Shown in pieces: positions 8,049 to 15,293 of a stretch of DNA of 64,000 nt. The DNA comes from Carnimonas bestiolae (GTDB lineage: Bacteria; Pseudomonadota; Gammaproteobacteria; Pseudomonadales; Halomonadaceae). How positions within the stretch are numbered: the first letter of the stretch is position 1; each line of letters begins with the position of its first letter. The stretch lies in the NCBI RefSeq assembly GCF_051251125.1, contig NZ_JBPCZL010000007.1, one strand, 5' to 3'. Position numbers and translations under genes: made by a program. Below the pieces are notes generated by a model, which saw only the letters and a list, made by a program, of their open reading frames with translations, did no database searches and had not been told where the DNA came from.

Positions 8049-9542
8049 ATGGTAGACGTTAACGATCAATCCTTGCAGGAAATGACCCGGCCCGGTGCTG
8101 ATGTGCTCGACGATAGCGAACAACCGGCTGCAACGCCCGAGGCTTTCCGCCGCGAGCACGATTTGTTGGGTGAACTGGATGTGCCCGATGGCGTCTATTA
8201 CGGCATTCAAACGCTGCGCGCGATGCGTAACTTCAAGCTATCAGGCGTAACGCTGTCGCATCATCCGCGCCTTATCGTGGCGTTGGGCATGGTCAAGCTG
8301 GCGGCTGCTGAAGCTAACCATCAGTTGGGCGATTTGGATGATCGCCGCTATGAGGCCATCCGTTACGCGTGCGAGCAATTGATCGAAGGGCGCTATCACG
8401 ACCAGTTTGTGGTGGACATGATTCAAGGGGGCGCAGGTACCTCCACCAATATGAACGCCAACGAGGTCATCGCCAATATTGGCCTTGAATACTTGGGGCA
8501 CGCCAAGGGTGAGTACACGCACCTGCATCCCAATAATCACGTTAACATGGCGCAGTCCACCAACGATGCCTATCCCAGCGCCATCCGTCTGGGGCTGCTG
8601 CTGGGTCAGCAGGGGCTGTGGAAAAGCCTTGAGCAGTTGAGCGATTCATTTGCCGCCAAAGGGGAAGAATTTGCCGGTGTGGTGAAAATGGGCCGCACTC
8701 AGTTGCAGGACGCGGTGCCGATGACGCTCGGGCAGGAGTTCCATGCCTTCGCTACCACGCTGCGTGAAGATCTTGAGCGCATGAAACGCCAGGCGCCCGA
8801 GCTGTTCGTCGAAGTCAATCTGGGCGGTACCGCCATTGGCACCGGTATTAATGCGTCCGATGGTTATCAGAAGCTCGCCGTCGAGGCACTGGCGCGTATC
8901 AGCAAGCAGCCGGTGGTTCCCGCAGCCGATCTGATCGAAGCCACTTGGGACATGGGTGCGTTCGTGCTGTATTCGGGCTCATTGAAGCGTTTGGCCGTGA
9001 AGCTGTCGAAAATCTGTAACGACCTGCGGTTGCTCTCCAGCGGTCCGCGTACCGGTATCAATGAGATCAACCTGCCGCCGCGTCAGCCGGGCAGCTCGAT
9101 TATGCCTGGCAAGGTGAATCCGGTTATTCCTGAGGCGGTCAACCAGGTGGCCTTCGAGGTAATCGGTAACGATACGGCGATTACCATGGCCGCCGAGGCA
9201 GGGCAGTTACAGCTCAATGTGATGGAGCCATTGATCGCGTACAAAATGTTCGATTCGGTACGCTCGCTGGGACGTGCCATGGACATGCTGCGCAGTAGCT
9301 GCATCGACGGCATCACCGCAAATGCTGATCACTGCCATCACCTGGTCGAAAATTCGATTGGGTTGGTGACGGCGCTCAATCCCTATATTGGCTATGAAAA
9401 CGCGACCCGGCTTGCGAAGCGAGCGCTGCACGAAAATCGCAGCGTGCTCGATCTGGTGAAAGAAGAGCAACTGCTTGATGATGCCCAATTGAGCCGGATC
9501 ATGAGCCCCGAGAACATGGTCAATCCTCACGCCAAAGGCTGA
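8049..9542 (+). CDS. aspA: Aspartate ammonia-lyase
   Basis: Aspartase reversibly converts L-aspartate to fumarate and ammonia in the cytoplasm. The protein belongs to the fumarase/aspartase superfamily: GSSIMPGKVNP (about residues 348-358) is the signature loop carrying the catalytic serine, and STNMNANEVIAN and NNHVNMAQSTND match substrate-binding segments. LLGELDVPDGVYYGIQTLRAMRNF aligns with the start of E. coli AspA. The first 30-40 residues are an acidic extension not found in the E. coli enzyme. I prefer the ATG at 8049 over the GTG at 8040; both are in frame. Asparaginase lies downstream on the same strand, so asparagine could feed through aspartate to fumarate. Confidence 0.93.
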   Translation: MVDVNDQSLQEMTRPGADVLDDSEQPAATPEAFRREHDLLGELDVPDGVYYGIQTLRAMRNFKLSGVTLSHHPRLIVALGMVKLAAAEANHQLGDLDDRRYEAIRYACEQLIEGRYHDQFVVDMIQGGAGTSTNMNANEVIANIGLEYLGHAKGEYTHLHPNNHVNMAQSTNDAYPSAIRLGLLLGQQGLWKSLEQLSDSFAAKGEEFAGVVKMGRTQLQDAVPMTLGQEFHAFATTLREDLERMKRQAPELFVEVNLGGTAIGTGINASDGYQKLAVEALARISKQPVVPAADLIEATWDMGAFVLYSGSLKRLAVKLSKICNDLRLLSSGPRTGINEINLPPRQPGSSIMPGKVNPVIPEAVNQVAFEVIGNDTAITMAAEAGQLQLNVMEPLIAYKMFDSVRSLGRAMDMLRSSCIDGITANADHCHHLVENSIGLVTALNPYIGYENATRLAKRALHENRSVLDLVKEEQLLDDAQLSRIMSPENMVNPHAKG

Positions 9543-9611
9543 GCCGAGGCGGGTTATTCGGCGATATACGCCTTTTAGCGCAGGTGACAAACTGATCACC
9601 AGTGCGACGCG

Positions 9612-9643
9612 CGCCCATTCGATGCTTTCGGATGGGCGTTTTT
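9612..9643 (+). terminator. Intrinsic terminator after aspA
   Basis: A 9-bp stem (CGCCCATTC with GGATGGGCG, one T-G pair) and a 9-nt loop are followed by TTTTT. It starts 70 nt after the aspA stop, so aspA and ansA are probably separate transcripts. Confidence 0.8.
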
Positions 9644-9947
9644 CATGAGCTGTCGGCGAGTATGGATATTGCCGGATAGTGGCCAATGCGCTGCCGAAAC
9701 GCACGCGACAAGCAGCACTCGAAAGCACCTATCGAAAGCCTGCCGTGCGCATCGACCACCGCATTCGGTACCGCGTGTGCGTTATACTAAGCGCGCCTTC
9801 GCAGCATCAGCCAAGCGCTTTGCCCAGCTATTCATGGTGCTATCGATGCGCTGCTGAAACGGTCAGCCTGCGGGGCTGCGCTACAGCAGCGGCATAGGGC
9901 AATAATAGATTCACGATAATAGCAATTAGCACGTATAGGCAGTTGAT
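9644..9947. other. Intergenic region upstream of ansA
   Basis: Roughly 300 bp with no supported gene. TATACT at 9783-9788 is a fair -10 for rightward transcription toward ansA, but no -35 of good match lies 16-18 bp before it. Short open frames here have no family features. Confidence 0.4.
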
Positions 9948-10928
9948 ATGATTCACATTCTCTACACGGGCGGCACCATTGGCATGCAGCCCAGTGCCGA
10001 TGGATTGGCGCCCGCTTCGGGATTCGGGGCGTTAGCACGTGCGGCGCAGGCCCAGCGTAGCGACGCGCCGCAGATGCCCGAGTGGCAGCTGAAAGAGTTG
10101 GCACCGTTAATCGATAGCGCCAACATGACTCAGCCGCAGTGGCAGCGGTTGGCACAGGAGTGCTGGGAGGCTAGACGGCAGGGCGCATCAGGGGTAGTGA
10201 TTCTGCACGGCACCGATACCCTGGCCTATACCTCCGGTGCGTTGGCCTTTCTGCTGGCAACGCTCGATATTCCGGTGATTATTACCGGTTCGATGCTGCC
10301 GGCCGGTGCGCCACAAAGTGATGCCTGGGAGAATTTCTTTGGCGCGCTGGCTGCGTTCGAGCAAATCTCGACGCCGGTCGTTGAGGTGTTCTTTCACGGT
10401 ATCTGTATGCCTGCATGGAACTGCCGCAAGGTGAGAAGCACAGGGCGTCACGCCTTCGTACCGGCGTGGGAGGATACGCACGCATCTGCGAACACGCAGT
10501 TAGCGGAATTAGGCAACCTCAGGATCAACGCCGATGCATCGCCACAGGTTGCCACATTAACGCTGTTTCCGGGCATTCAGGCCGCCTACGTCGAGCCACT
10601 ATTGCAGGCAGTCGATGGTCTGGTGATCGAGTGCTACGGCAGTGGCACGGCGCCGAGTGAGAACAGCGCGCTGATGGCGGCATTCGAGCGAGCGGCAGAG
10701 CGCGGGGTGCTGTTACTGGCAATTTCACAATGTGCACAGGGCAATGTGGTTTTCGATACCTATGCAGCAGGTTCTCGGCTCGCCAAGGCAGGCGTTATCG
10801 GGGCTGGCCGAATGACACGTGAAGCAGCCCTTGGCAAGCTCTACTGGTGCTGCAGCGCCGAGCTTGATGCCGAACAGCGCCGCTATTGGCTGCGACAAAA
10901 CGTGCTAGGCGAGCACGGCAGCGTCTGA
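9948..10928 (+). CDS. ansA: L-asparaginase, type I (cytoplasmic)
   Basis: This enzyme hydrolyses L-asparagine to L-aspartate and ammonia. It is 326 residues, with no signal peptide, as expected for the cytoplasmic type I enzyme (E. coli AnsA, 338). Both active-site motifs are present: TGGTIGM at residues 7-13 with the nucleophilic Thr, and HGTDTLAYTSGAL around residue 87 with the Thr-Asp pair. PVIITGSMLP is also conserved. The product feeds aspA just upstream, though the terminator between them implies separate transcription. Confidence 0.92.
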   Translation: MIHILYTGGTIGMQPSADGLAPASGFGALARAAQAQRSDAPQMPEWQLKELAPLIDSANMTQPQWQRLAQECWEARRQGASGVVILHGTDTLAYTSGALAFLLATLDIPVIITGSMLPAGAPQSDAWENFFGALAAFEQISTPVVEVFFHGICMPAWNCRKVRSTGRHAFVPAWEDTHASANTQLAELGNLRINADASPQVATLTLFPGIQAAYVEPLLQAVDGLVIECYGSGTAPSENSALMAAFERAAERGVLLLAISQCAQGNVVFDTYAAGSRLAKAGVIGAGRMTREAALGKLYWCCSAELDAEQRRYWLRQNVLGEHGSV

Positions 10929-10951
10929 TCCAGTAAACTAACCCAATCAGT

Positions 10952-10984
10952 GATGGCGATATTGCGCGCCAATACGTCGCCATC
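10952..10984. repeat. Hairpin between ansA and rpe
   Basis: GATGGCGA (10952-10959) and TCGCCATC (10977-10984) form an 8-bp perfect stem. Inside it ATTG/CAAT adds four more pairs. There is no T tract, so it is not a standard intrinsic terminator; it could be a processing or mRNA-stability element between the two genes. Confidence 0.5.
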
Positions 10985-11022
10985 CCTATGGCAATTCAAC
11001 TACCTAGCTTGGAGAGGCTCTG

Positions 11023-11730
11023 ATGGCCGCAGCTACTTCCTATCGTATTGCTCCTTCCATTTTGTCAGCCGATTTCGCGCGGCTTGGAGATGAAGTCGAA
11101 GCGGTAATCAAAAGCGGGGCTGATCTTATCCATTTCGACGTAATGGATAACCACTATGTTCCCAACCTGACCATCGGTCCTTCAGTGTGCGCGGCGCTTA
11201 AAAAGCACATGGAGCGTACTGGCGTTGAGCTACCCATCGATGTGCATTTGATGGTTAGCCCGGTGGACGGCTTGATTGAAGCCTTCATCGAAGCTGGCGC
11301 TAGCCACATCAGCTTTCATCCGGAAGCCACCGAGCACATCGATCGCTCGCTGCAGCTTATCAAAGAGGGCGGCCTGACCGCCGGGCTGGTGTTCAACCCT
11401 GCTACGCCGCTGCACTATCTCGACTACGTGCTCGATAAAATCGACATGATCCTGATCATGAGTGTTAACCCGGGCTTCGGTGGTCAGGCGTTTATTCCTG
11501 AAATGCTCGAAAAACTGAAGCAGACCCGAGAACTCGTTAACCGCAGCGGTAAGGATATTCACATCGAAGTGGATGGCGGGGTGAAGCTCGACAACATTGC
11601 TGACATTGCTGCAGCGGGCGCCGACACCTTCGTGGCGGGCTCGGCCATTTTCAGCGCGCATTCCGACGCCGATGCGCACGGCTACGACAGCATTATCGGT
11701 GAGCTCAAGGCAAAACTGGCGAATGTCTGA
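11023..11730 (+). CDS. rpe: Ribulose-phosphate 3-epimerase
   Basis: Rpe interconverts D-ribulose 5-phosphate and D-xylulose 5-phosphate in the pentose phosphate pathway. The 235-residue protein is a TIM barrel with the family's metal and phosphate sites: APSILSADF, LIHFDVMDNHYVPNLTIGP, DVHLMV, ILIMSVNPGFGGQAFIPE and IEVDGGVK. GGAGAGG sits 7 nt before the ATG. In many gammaproteobacteria rpe is followed by gph and trp genes; here the next gene is a GIY-YIG protein, overlapping by 8 nt. Confidence 0.95.
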   Translation: MAAATSYRIAPSILSADFARLGDEVEAVIKSGADLIHFDVMDNHYVPNLTIGPSVCAALKKHMERTGVELPIDVHLMVSPVDGLIEAFIEAGASHISFHPEATEHIDRSLQLIKEGGLTAGLVFNPATPLHYLDYVLDKIDMILIMSVNPGFGGQAFIPEMLEKLKQTRELVNRSGKDIHIEVDGGVKLDNIADIAAAGADTFVAGSAIFSAHSDADAHGYDSIIGELKAKLANV

Positions 11731-12028
11731 GCGGGCGACAGCCACCGGCGAGTGGTGGCTGTACGTCATTGAAACGGCGGCTGGTAGGCTTTACACCGGT
11801 ATCACCACCGATGTTGAGCGGCGTTTCAACGAGCACTGTGAAGGGAAGCGCGGTGCCCGTGCGCTACGTGGAAAAGGGCCGCTAACGCTGCGTTTTTCGG
11901 TACCGGTAGGCGATCGCTCGATGGCCCTCAAGCGCGAGTATGCGTTCAAGCAGCTCGCGCGGGCTGACAAGCTAGCGGTGGTAGAAGGGCGGCAGTGGCT
12001 GGAAAAAGCGCTGGCGTTAGACGACTAA
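11723..12028 (+). CDS. GIY-YIG nuclease-fold protein (UPF0213/YhbQ type)
   Basis: A 101-residue protein made almost entirely of one GIY-YIG domain: WWLYVIETAAGRLYTGITTDVERRFNEHCEGKRGAR carries the paired Y motif, the Arg and the HxxGKGA-like segment of the UPF0213/YhbQ group. These small single-domain proteins have been linked to DNA handling, but their biological role is unsettled. The ATG at 11723 overlaps the end of rpe by 8 nt, suggesting co-translation. The longer open frame from 11597 runs inside rpe and was not used. Confidence 0.85.
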   Translation: MSERATATGEWWLYVIETAAGRLYTGITTDVERRFNEHCEGKRGARALRGKGPLTLRFSVPVGDRSMALKREYAFKQLARADKLAVVEGRQWLEKALALDD

Positions 12029-12068
12029 GTCTACTTTCAGCACAGTGGATGCTTGCTCGACGCGGGCA

Positions 12069-13103
12069 CTAGCGCTGCTTTTCCAACGGCGGATCTTCGG
12101 GTTGTTTATCCTTGCCGAACTTGAATACGCGGTGGATCAGCGGCTTTCCCGCCAGCATCAGAAAGACCGGTGCGCCAGCAATCAGATAGAAGTAGTAGGT
12201 AACTGCCCGCCAAATCAAGATGGCGGCAGCGGCCACATGCTGCCCCACCAGCGGCGACAGCATCGCTAGCGAGCTAAGCTCGGCACCGCCCGCACCGCCA
12301 GGCAGCAGGGTTAACTGGCCGGCTGCCATTGATAGCATCTGTACCAGGAAGGTCCAGCCCCAGTCCAACGGCTTGCCCAAGCCCACCAGCGTGAAATAAA
12401 GCACGCTGTAGCGCACGATCCAGTGCAGCACCCCAAAGATAAACGCCGATAGCAGCAGGTGGCGGGGCATGCGCAAGGTTTCTCTCAACGCATCGCGAAA
12501 TACCAGCAAACGCCGTAGCAGCCGACGACGGCGATCTTCGCGCATTCTCAGCCGCTGCAACAGCCATGCAATACCGCGAATCACCCTGGTTTGATAGCGC
12601 GCCAGCAGCACCAGCAGGGTAAGGCCGGTAGCCATCAGGATGACCGGCATGCCAAGCATCCAGCCGAACTCAACATTGATCGCGCGAATGGTGATGTAAA
12701 TCAGCATCGCCGTCATGGAGGTGAAGAAGAACAGCAGGTCAATCATCTGATCGACGGCAAATACCGCGGTGGTTTGCGCAGGGCGCATGCCGCGCTGCTT
12801 CATTAGCGCGATCAGCGTAAGGGGGCCGCCAGCGCCGCCTGGCGTCGCACAGATGGCAAACTCGGTCGCCATCACCACGCCCATCGCTTCACGGTGAGTA
12901 AGATGGCCCGAGCGGCCCGCCAGCAATACCTTGAGCTTGGCTGCATTCAAGAACCAGCACACGAAGATCATGGCTACCATCAGCGCCAGCATGTCGAGCG
13001 GGAAGTTCACGAGCTCGTGCCAAAGCTGGCCGCCGCCGAGTATCAGCGGAATGCTGATAACCAGCACTAGTCCAGCGAGCAGCAGCCATAGTGTGCGATG
13101 CAT
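12069..13103 (-). CDS. YbhN/UPF0104-type integral membrane protein (LPG synthase TM-like)
   Basis: A 344-residue polytopic inner-membrane protein with about eight hydrophobic segments. It has the glycine-rich loops of the lysylphosphatidylglycerol synthase transmembrane family: EFAICATPGGAGGPLTLIALM near residue 85 and GQLTLLPGGAGGAELSSL near residue 265. It lacks the aminoacyl-transferase domain of MprF. YbhN-like proteins have recently been tied to lipid transport or flipping. It is the last gene of a minus-strand cluster after the deacetylase and the glycosyltransferase, so a role in moving the glycolipid product is a reasonable inference but unproven. Confidence 0.8.
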   Translation of the reverse strand: MHRTLWLLLAGLVLVISIPLILGGGQLWHELVNFPLDMLALMVAMIFVCWFLNAAKLKVLLAGRSGHLTHREAMGVVMATEFAICATPGGAGGPLTLIALMKQRGMRPAQTTAVFAVDQMIDLLFFFTSMTAMLIYITIRAINVEFGWMLGMPVILMATGLTLLVLLARYQTRVIRGIAWLLQRLRMREDRRRRLLRRLLVFRDALRETLRMPRHLLLSAFIFGVLHWIVRYSVLYFTLVGLGKPLDWGWTFLVQMLSMAAGQLTLLPGGAGGAELSSLAMLSPLVGQHVAAAAILIWRAVTYYFYLIAGAPVFLMLAGKPLIHRVFKFGKDKQPEDPPLEKQR

Positions 13104-13180
13104 GCAGATCCTATTCGCAGTAAAAAAACGATCAAATAACGGGCGAGGTCATGGGGTAACGCTGATGTTGCTTACAAACG

Positions 13181-13951
13181 TCATGCTGTAGAACGCTTAC
13201 CGATGTTGCGATCAAACCAATCGCGCTTGGTTTCACTCACATAGCCCTTGTTGAGCAACTGCTCGACACAGCGATGCCAGTATTCGCGCGAAGAATAAAA
13301 ACGCATATCGATAGGGTGCAGCCCCATGCGAATGGTAGGAAGCTGCCGGTATTGCCATTTTGATACGTCGTTAACAACTTTCGACATCGCTCGGCGCCAC
13401 GCGGCGCGTGCGCTCCACACTAGCGTCGGGACGCGATGCGCGGTAAATGACGGCAGCTCGTAGAAATGCCCCGGGTCGCTGGTGTAGCGAAACGGCAGTT
13501 CTTTCAGCGCCTTGCGAGTACCTTCGCCCATCAGCCAAGCGGGAGCCACAAAACCGTCAAGTGGCCAGCGACGCTGAGCGAAGAGTTCGATGCCACGCTC
13601 AAGCCGCTCGCGTGCCTGCTGCTCGTCAATCGGATAAAACTCACCTTCGTAGGTATAGAGCCTACGCATGTAATAGTCACGCACTGTTTTAGGCGCTGGC
13701 GCGTCGTCGCAATGATAGTAGCCATGCAGCACCAGTTCGTCGCCTTTAGCGAGTCGGCTTTCGAGCAGATCAAGAAACGCGGGATCTTCGAAGGTGGCAC
13801 TTTGGTGATGAAAATCGGGCACTACCAGCCAACTCATGCGCACGTTGCCGAGCGCGTCCATGCGTTCCACGAAGGGACGATAATCCTGCCAGGTTTGCGG
13901 CGCGATATCGTGCAGCGCGACGATAAAGGACTGCTGTGAGGAAGTGCTCAT
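13181..13951 (-). CDS. DUF2334 polysaccharide-deacetylase-fold protein
   Basis: A 256-residue protein of the DUF2334 branch of the NodB/polysaccharide deacetylase superfamily. FIVALHDIAPQTW holds the first metal Asp; LVLHGYYHCD supplies the His-rich metal site; FVAPAWLMGEGTRKAL matches the conserved APxW segment. No signal peptide, so it probably acts at the cytoplasmic face. The ATG overlaps the stop of the upstream glycosyltransferase (ATGA), which argues for a shared function. A deacetylase acting on an N-acetylated glycolipid or sugar is a plausible inference; the substrate is unknown. Confidence 0.8.
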   Translation of the reverse strand: MSTSSQQSFIVALHDIAPQTWQDYRPFVERMDALGNVRMSWLVVPDFHHQSATFEDPAFLDLLESRLAKGDELVLHGYYHCDDAPAPKTVRDYYMRRLYTYEGEFYPIDEQQARERLERGIELFAQRRWPLDGFVAPAWLMGEGTRKALKELPFRYTSDPGHFYELPSFTAHRVPTLVWSARAAWRRAMSKVVNDVSKWQYRQLPTIRMGLHPIDMRFYSSREYWHRCVEQLLNKGYVSETKRDWFDRNIGKRSTA

Positions 13952-15081
13952 GAGTTAAAGGCCTCTTGCAGCGGCGGCGCTTCGCTAATGCCCAGTGCGT
14001 CGCGGTATTGATGCATGACGCTATCAACCACCGCCGACCAGTCGTGATGGCGTTCCACCTCGAGGCGGGCCTGGCGGCCCAGCTCCGCGGCATCGTGAGC
14101 AAATAAATCTGCTACCGCGGCGGCCATGTCGACAGCATCGTGCGGACGACTTAGCCTGCCAAAGCGCTCGGTCACGTTTTCCTGCAGTGCACCCGCTCGC
14201 GCTACGACTACCGGCAGTCCACTGGCCATTGCCTCCAATACAATCAGACCGAAGGTCTCATTGGTGCCGGCATGCAGCAGCGCGTCGGCACTGGCGAAAT
14301 AGCGTGCCAGTTCTTGCTGCGGTACGAAGTGATTGATTACCGACACATTGTCGGGCACTTGTGATGGCATATTGGAGCCGATCATCAGCAGATGATAGCC
14401 GCTGCCGAGATGACGCATGGTGTCGAGCAGTACCGGCAGATTTTTCTCGTGCGAACCGCGTCCGGCGAAAATCAGCAGGCGGGTGTCGGGCGCAAGCTCG
14501 AGCGCTTCGCGAATGCGCGGATCACGCTTGCTCGGGCAGTAGAGGCTGGAATCGACGCCAAGCGGCTGTACATGGACATTGCGCACCCCCATATCGGAAA
14601 GGGTGTCGGCCATCACCTGGCTAGGTGCTAGCACCCGCTCAAAGCGGTTATAGAGGTTGTTCACGTACCCCTGAAGCTTGCGGCGGGCGAAGTTGCCAAA
14701 ACGGCTACCGATCATCTCGGGCAGGTCGGAATGGTAAAAACCAATCACTGGAATATCCAGCTTGCGTCCGGCCTCCAAACAGGCCCAGCCGGCAACGTAA
14801 GGGTCGGCTGCTTCGATGATGGACGGCTGCAGATTAACCAGACGTTCGATCCAGGGGCCGCGACGTAGCGGGAAGCGATAGCCGTTGCTGAACGGCAGCG
14901 GTGCGGAGGGAACGCGGATGACGTCATCGGACGACGAGGAGGCGGTGCCCTCAGTAAGGGGCACTACCAAGGTATGCCGCACGCCCTCCAGCTGCTTGAG
15001 CCGTTGGCGCTTGGCATCCAGATAGGTACGCACGCCGCCGCTCGACGGGGCGTAAAACATGGTTACATCGGCAATATGCAC
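13948..15081 (-). CDS. GT4-family glycosyltransferase
   Basis: A 377-residue retaining glycosyltransferase of the GT-B fold. The start is put at a GTG (15081) preceded by a perfect AGGAGGT 9 nt away; an earlier in-frame GTG at 15105 lacks such a site. MFYAPSSGGVRTYLDAKRQRL is the acceptor-side loop; LLIFAGRGSHEKNLPVLLDTM and LLHAGTNETFGLIVLEAMASGLPVV form the EX7E-type nucleotide-sugar site. Similar proteins transfer sugars to diacylglycerol during phosphate-starvation lipid remodelling (Agt type), so a glycolipid synthase is a fair guess. First gene of a three-gene cluster. Confidence 0.82.
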   Translation of the reverse strand: MHIADVTMFYAPSSGGVRTYLDAKRQRLKQLEGVRHTLVVPLTEGTASSSSDDVIRVPSAPLPFSNGYRFPLRRGPWIERLVNLQPSIIEAADPYVAGWACLEAGRKLDIPVIGFYHSDLPEMIGSRFGNFARRKLQGYVNNLYNRFERVLAPSQVMADTLSDMGVRNVHVQPLGVDSSLYCPSKRDPRIREALELAPDTRLLIFAGRGSHEKNLPVLLDTMRHLGSGYHLLMIGSNMPSQVPDNVSVINHFVPQQELARYFASADALLHAGTNETFGLIVLEAMASGLPVVVARAGALQENVTERFGRLSRPHDAVDMAAAVADLFAHDAAELGRQARLEVERHHDWSAVVDSVMHQYRDALGISEAPPLQEAFNS

Positions 15082-15179
15082 GCTGCCGCTACCTCCTGCA
15101 GGCACGCTGAAATCGCGCGCCGGGTCCTGTTGCCTCGACGCCCGTCATAGGGCGGCGAGCGCGGTGTTCATATAACGGT

Positions 15180-15233
15180 GTCAATTTGACGACAGCCAAT
15201 TATATAGAGACATATAGCTGTCGTCAGATTGAC
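15180..15233. promoter_or_regulatory. Large inverted repeat upstream of the glycosyltransferase cluster (Pho-box-like arms)
   Basis: Two 17-nt arms (15180-15196 and 15217-15233) are complementary at 16 positions and enclose a 20-nt AT-rich spacer that itself holds TATAT/ATATA (15201-15205, 15212-15216). Read leftward, the left arm plus its flank is CTGTCGTCAAATTGACAC, 14 of 18 matches to the E. coli Pho box. It lies between the rnb terminator and the glycosyltransferase start, about 100 bp upstream of the latter, where its promoter must be. Confidence 0.5.
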
Positions 15234-15250
15234 GTTCGGTGTGATACACG

Positions 15251-15282
15251 AAGGGCGCCTTTCCTAGAGGAAAAGCGCCCTT
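15251..15282 (-). terminator. Terminator hairpin after rnb
   Basis: A stem of 13 pairs with one mismatch (AAGGGCGC...TTTCC with GGAAA...GCGCCCTT) around a 4-nt loop starts 12 nt downstream of the rnb stop on the minus strand. The T tract after it is poor, but size and position fit a terminator separating rnb from the glycosyltransferase cluster. Confidence 0.65.
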
Positions 15283-15293
15283 GCCACCTAACG

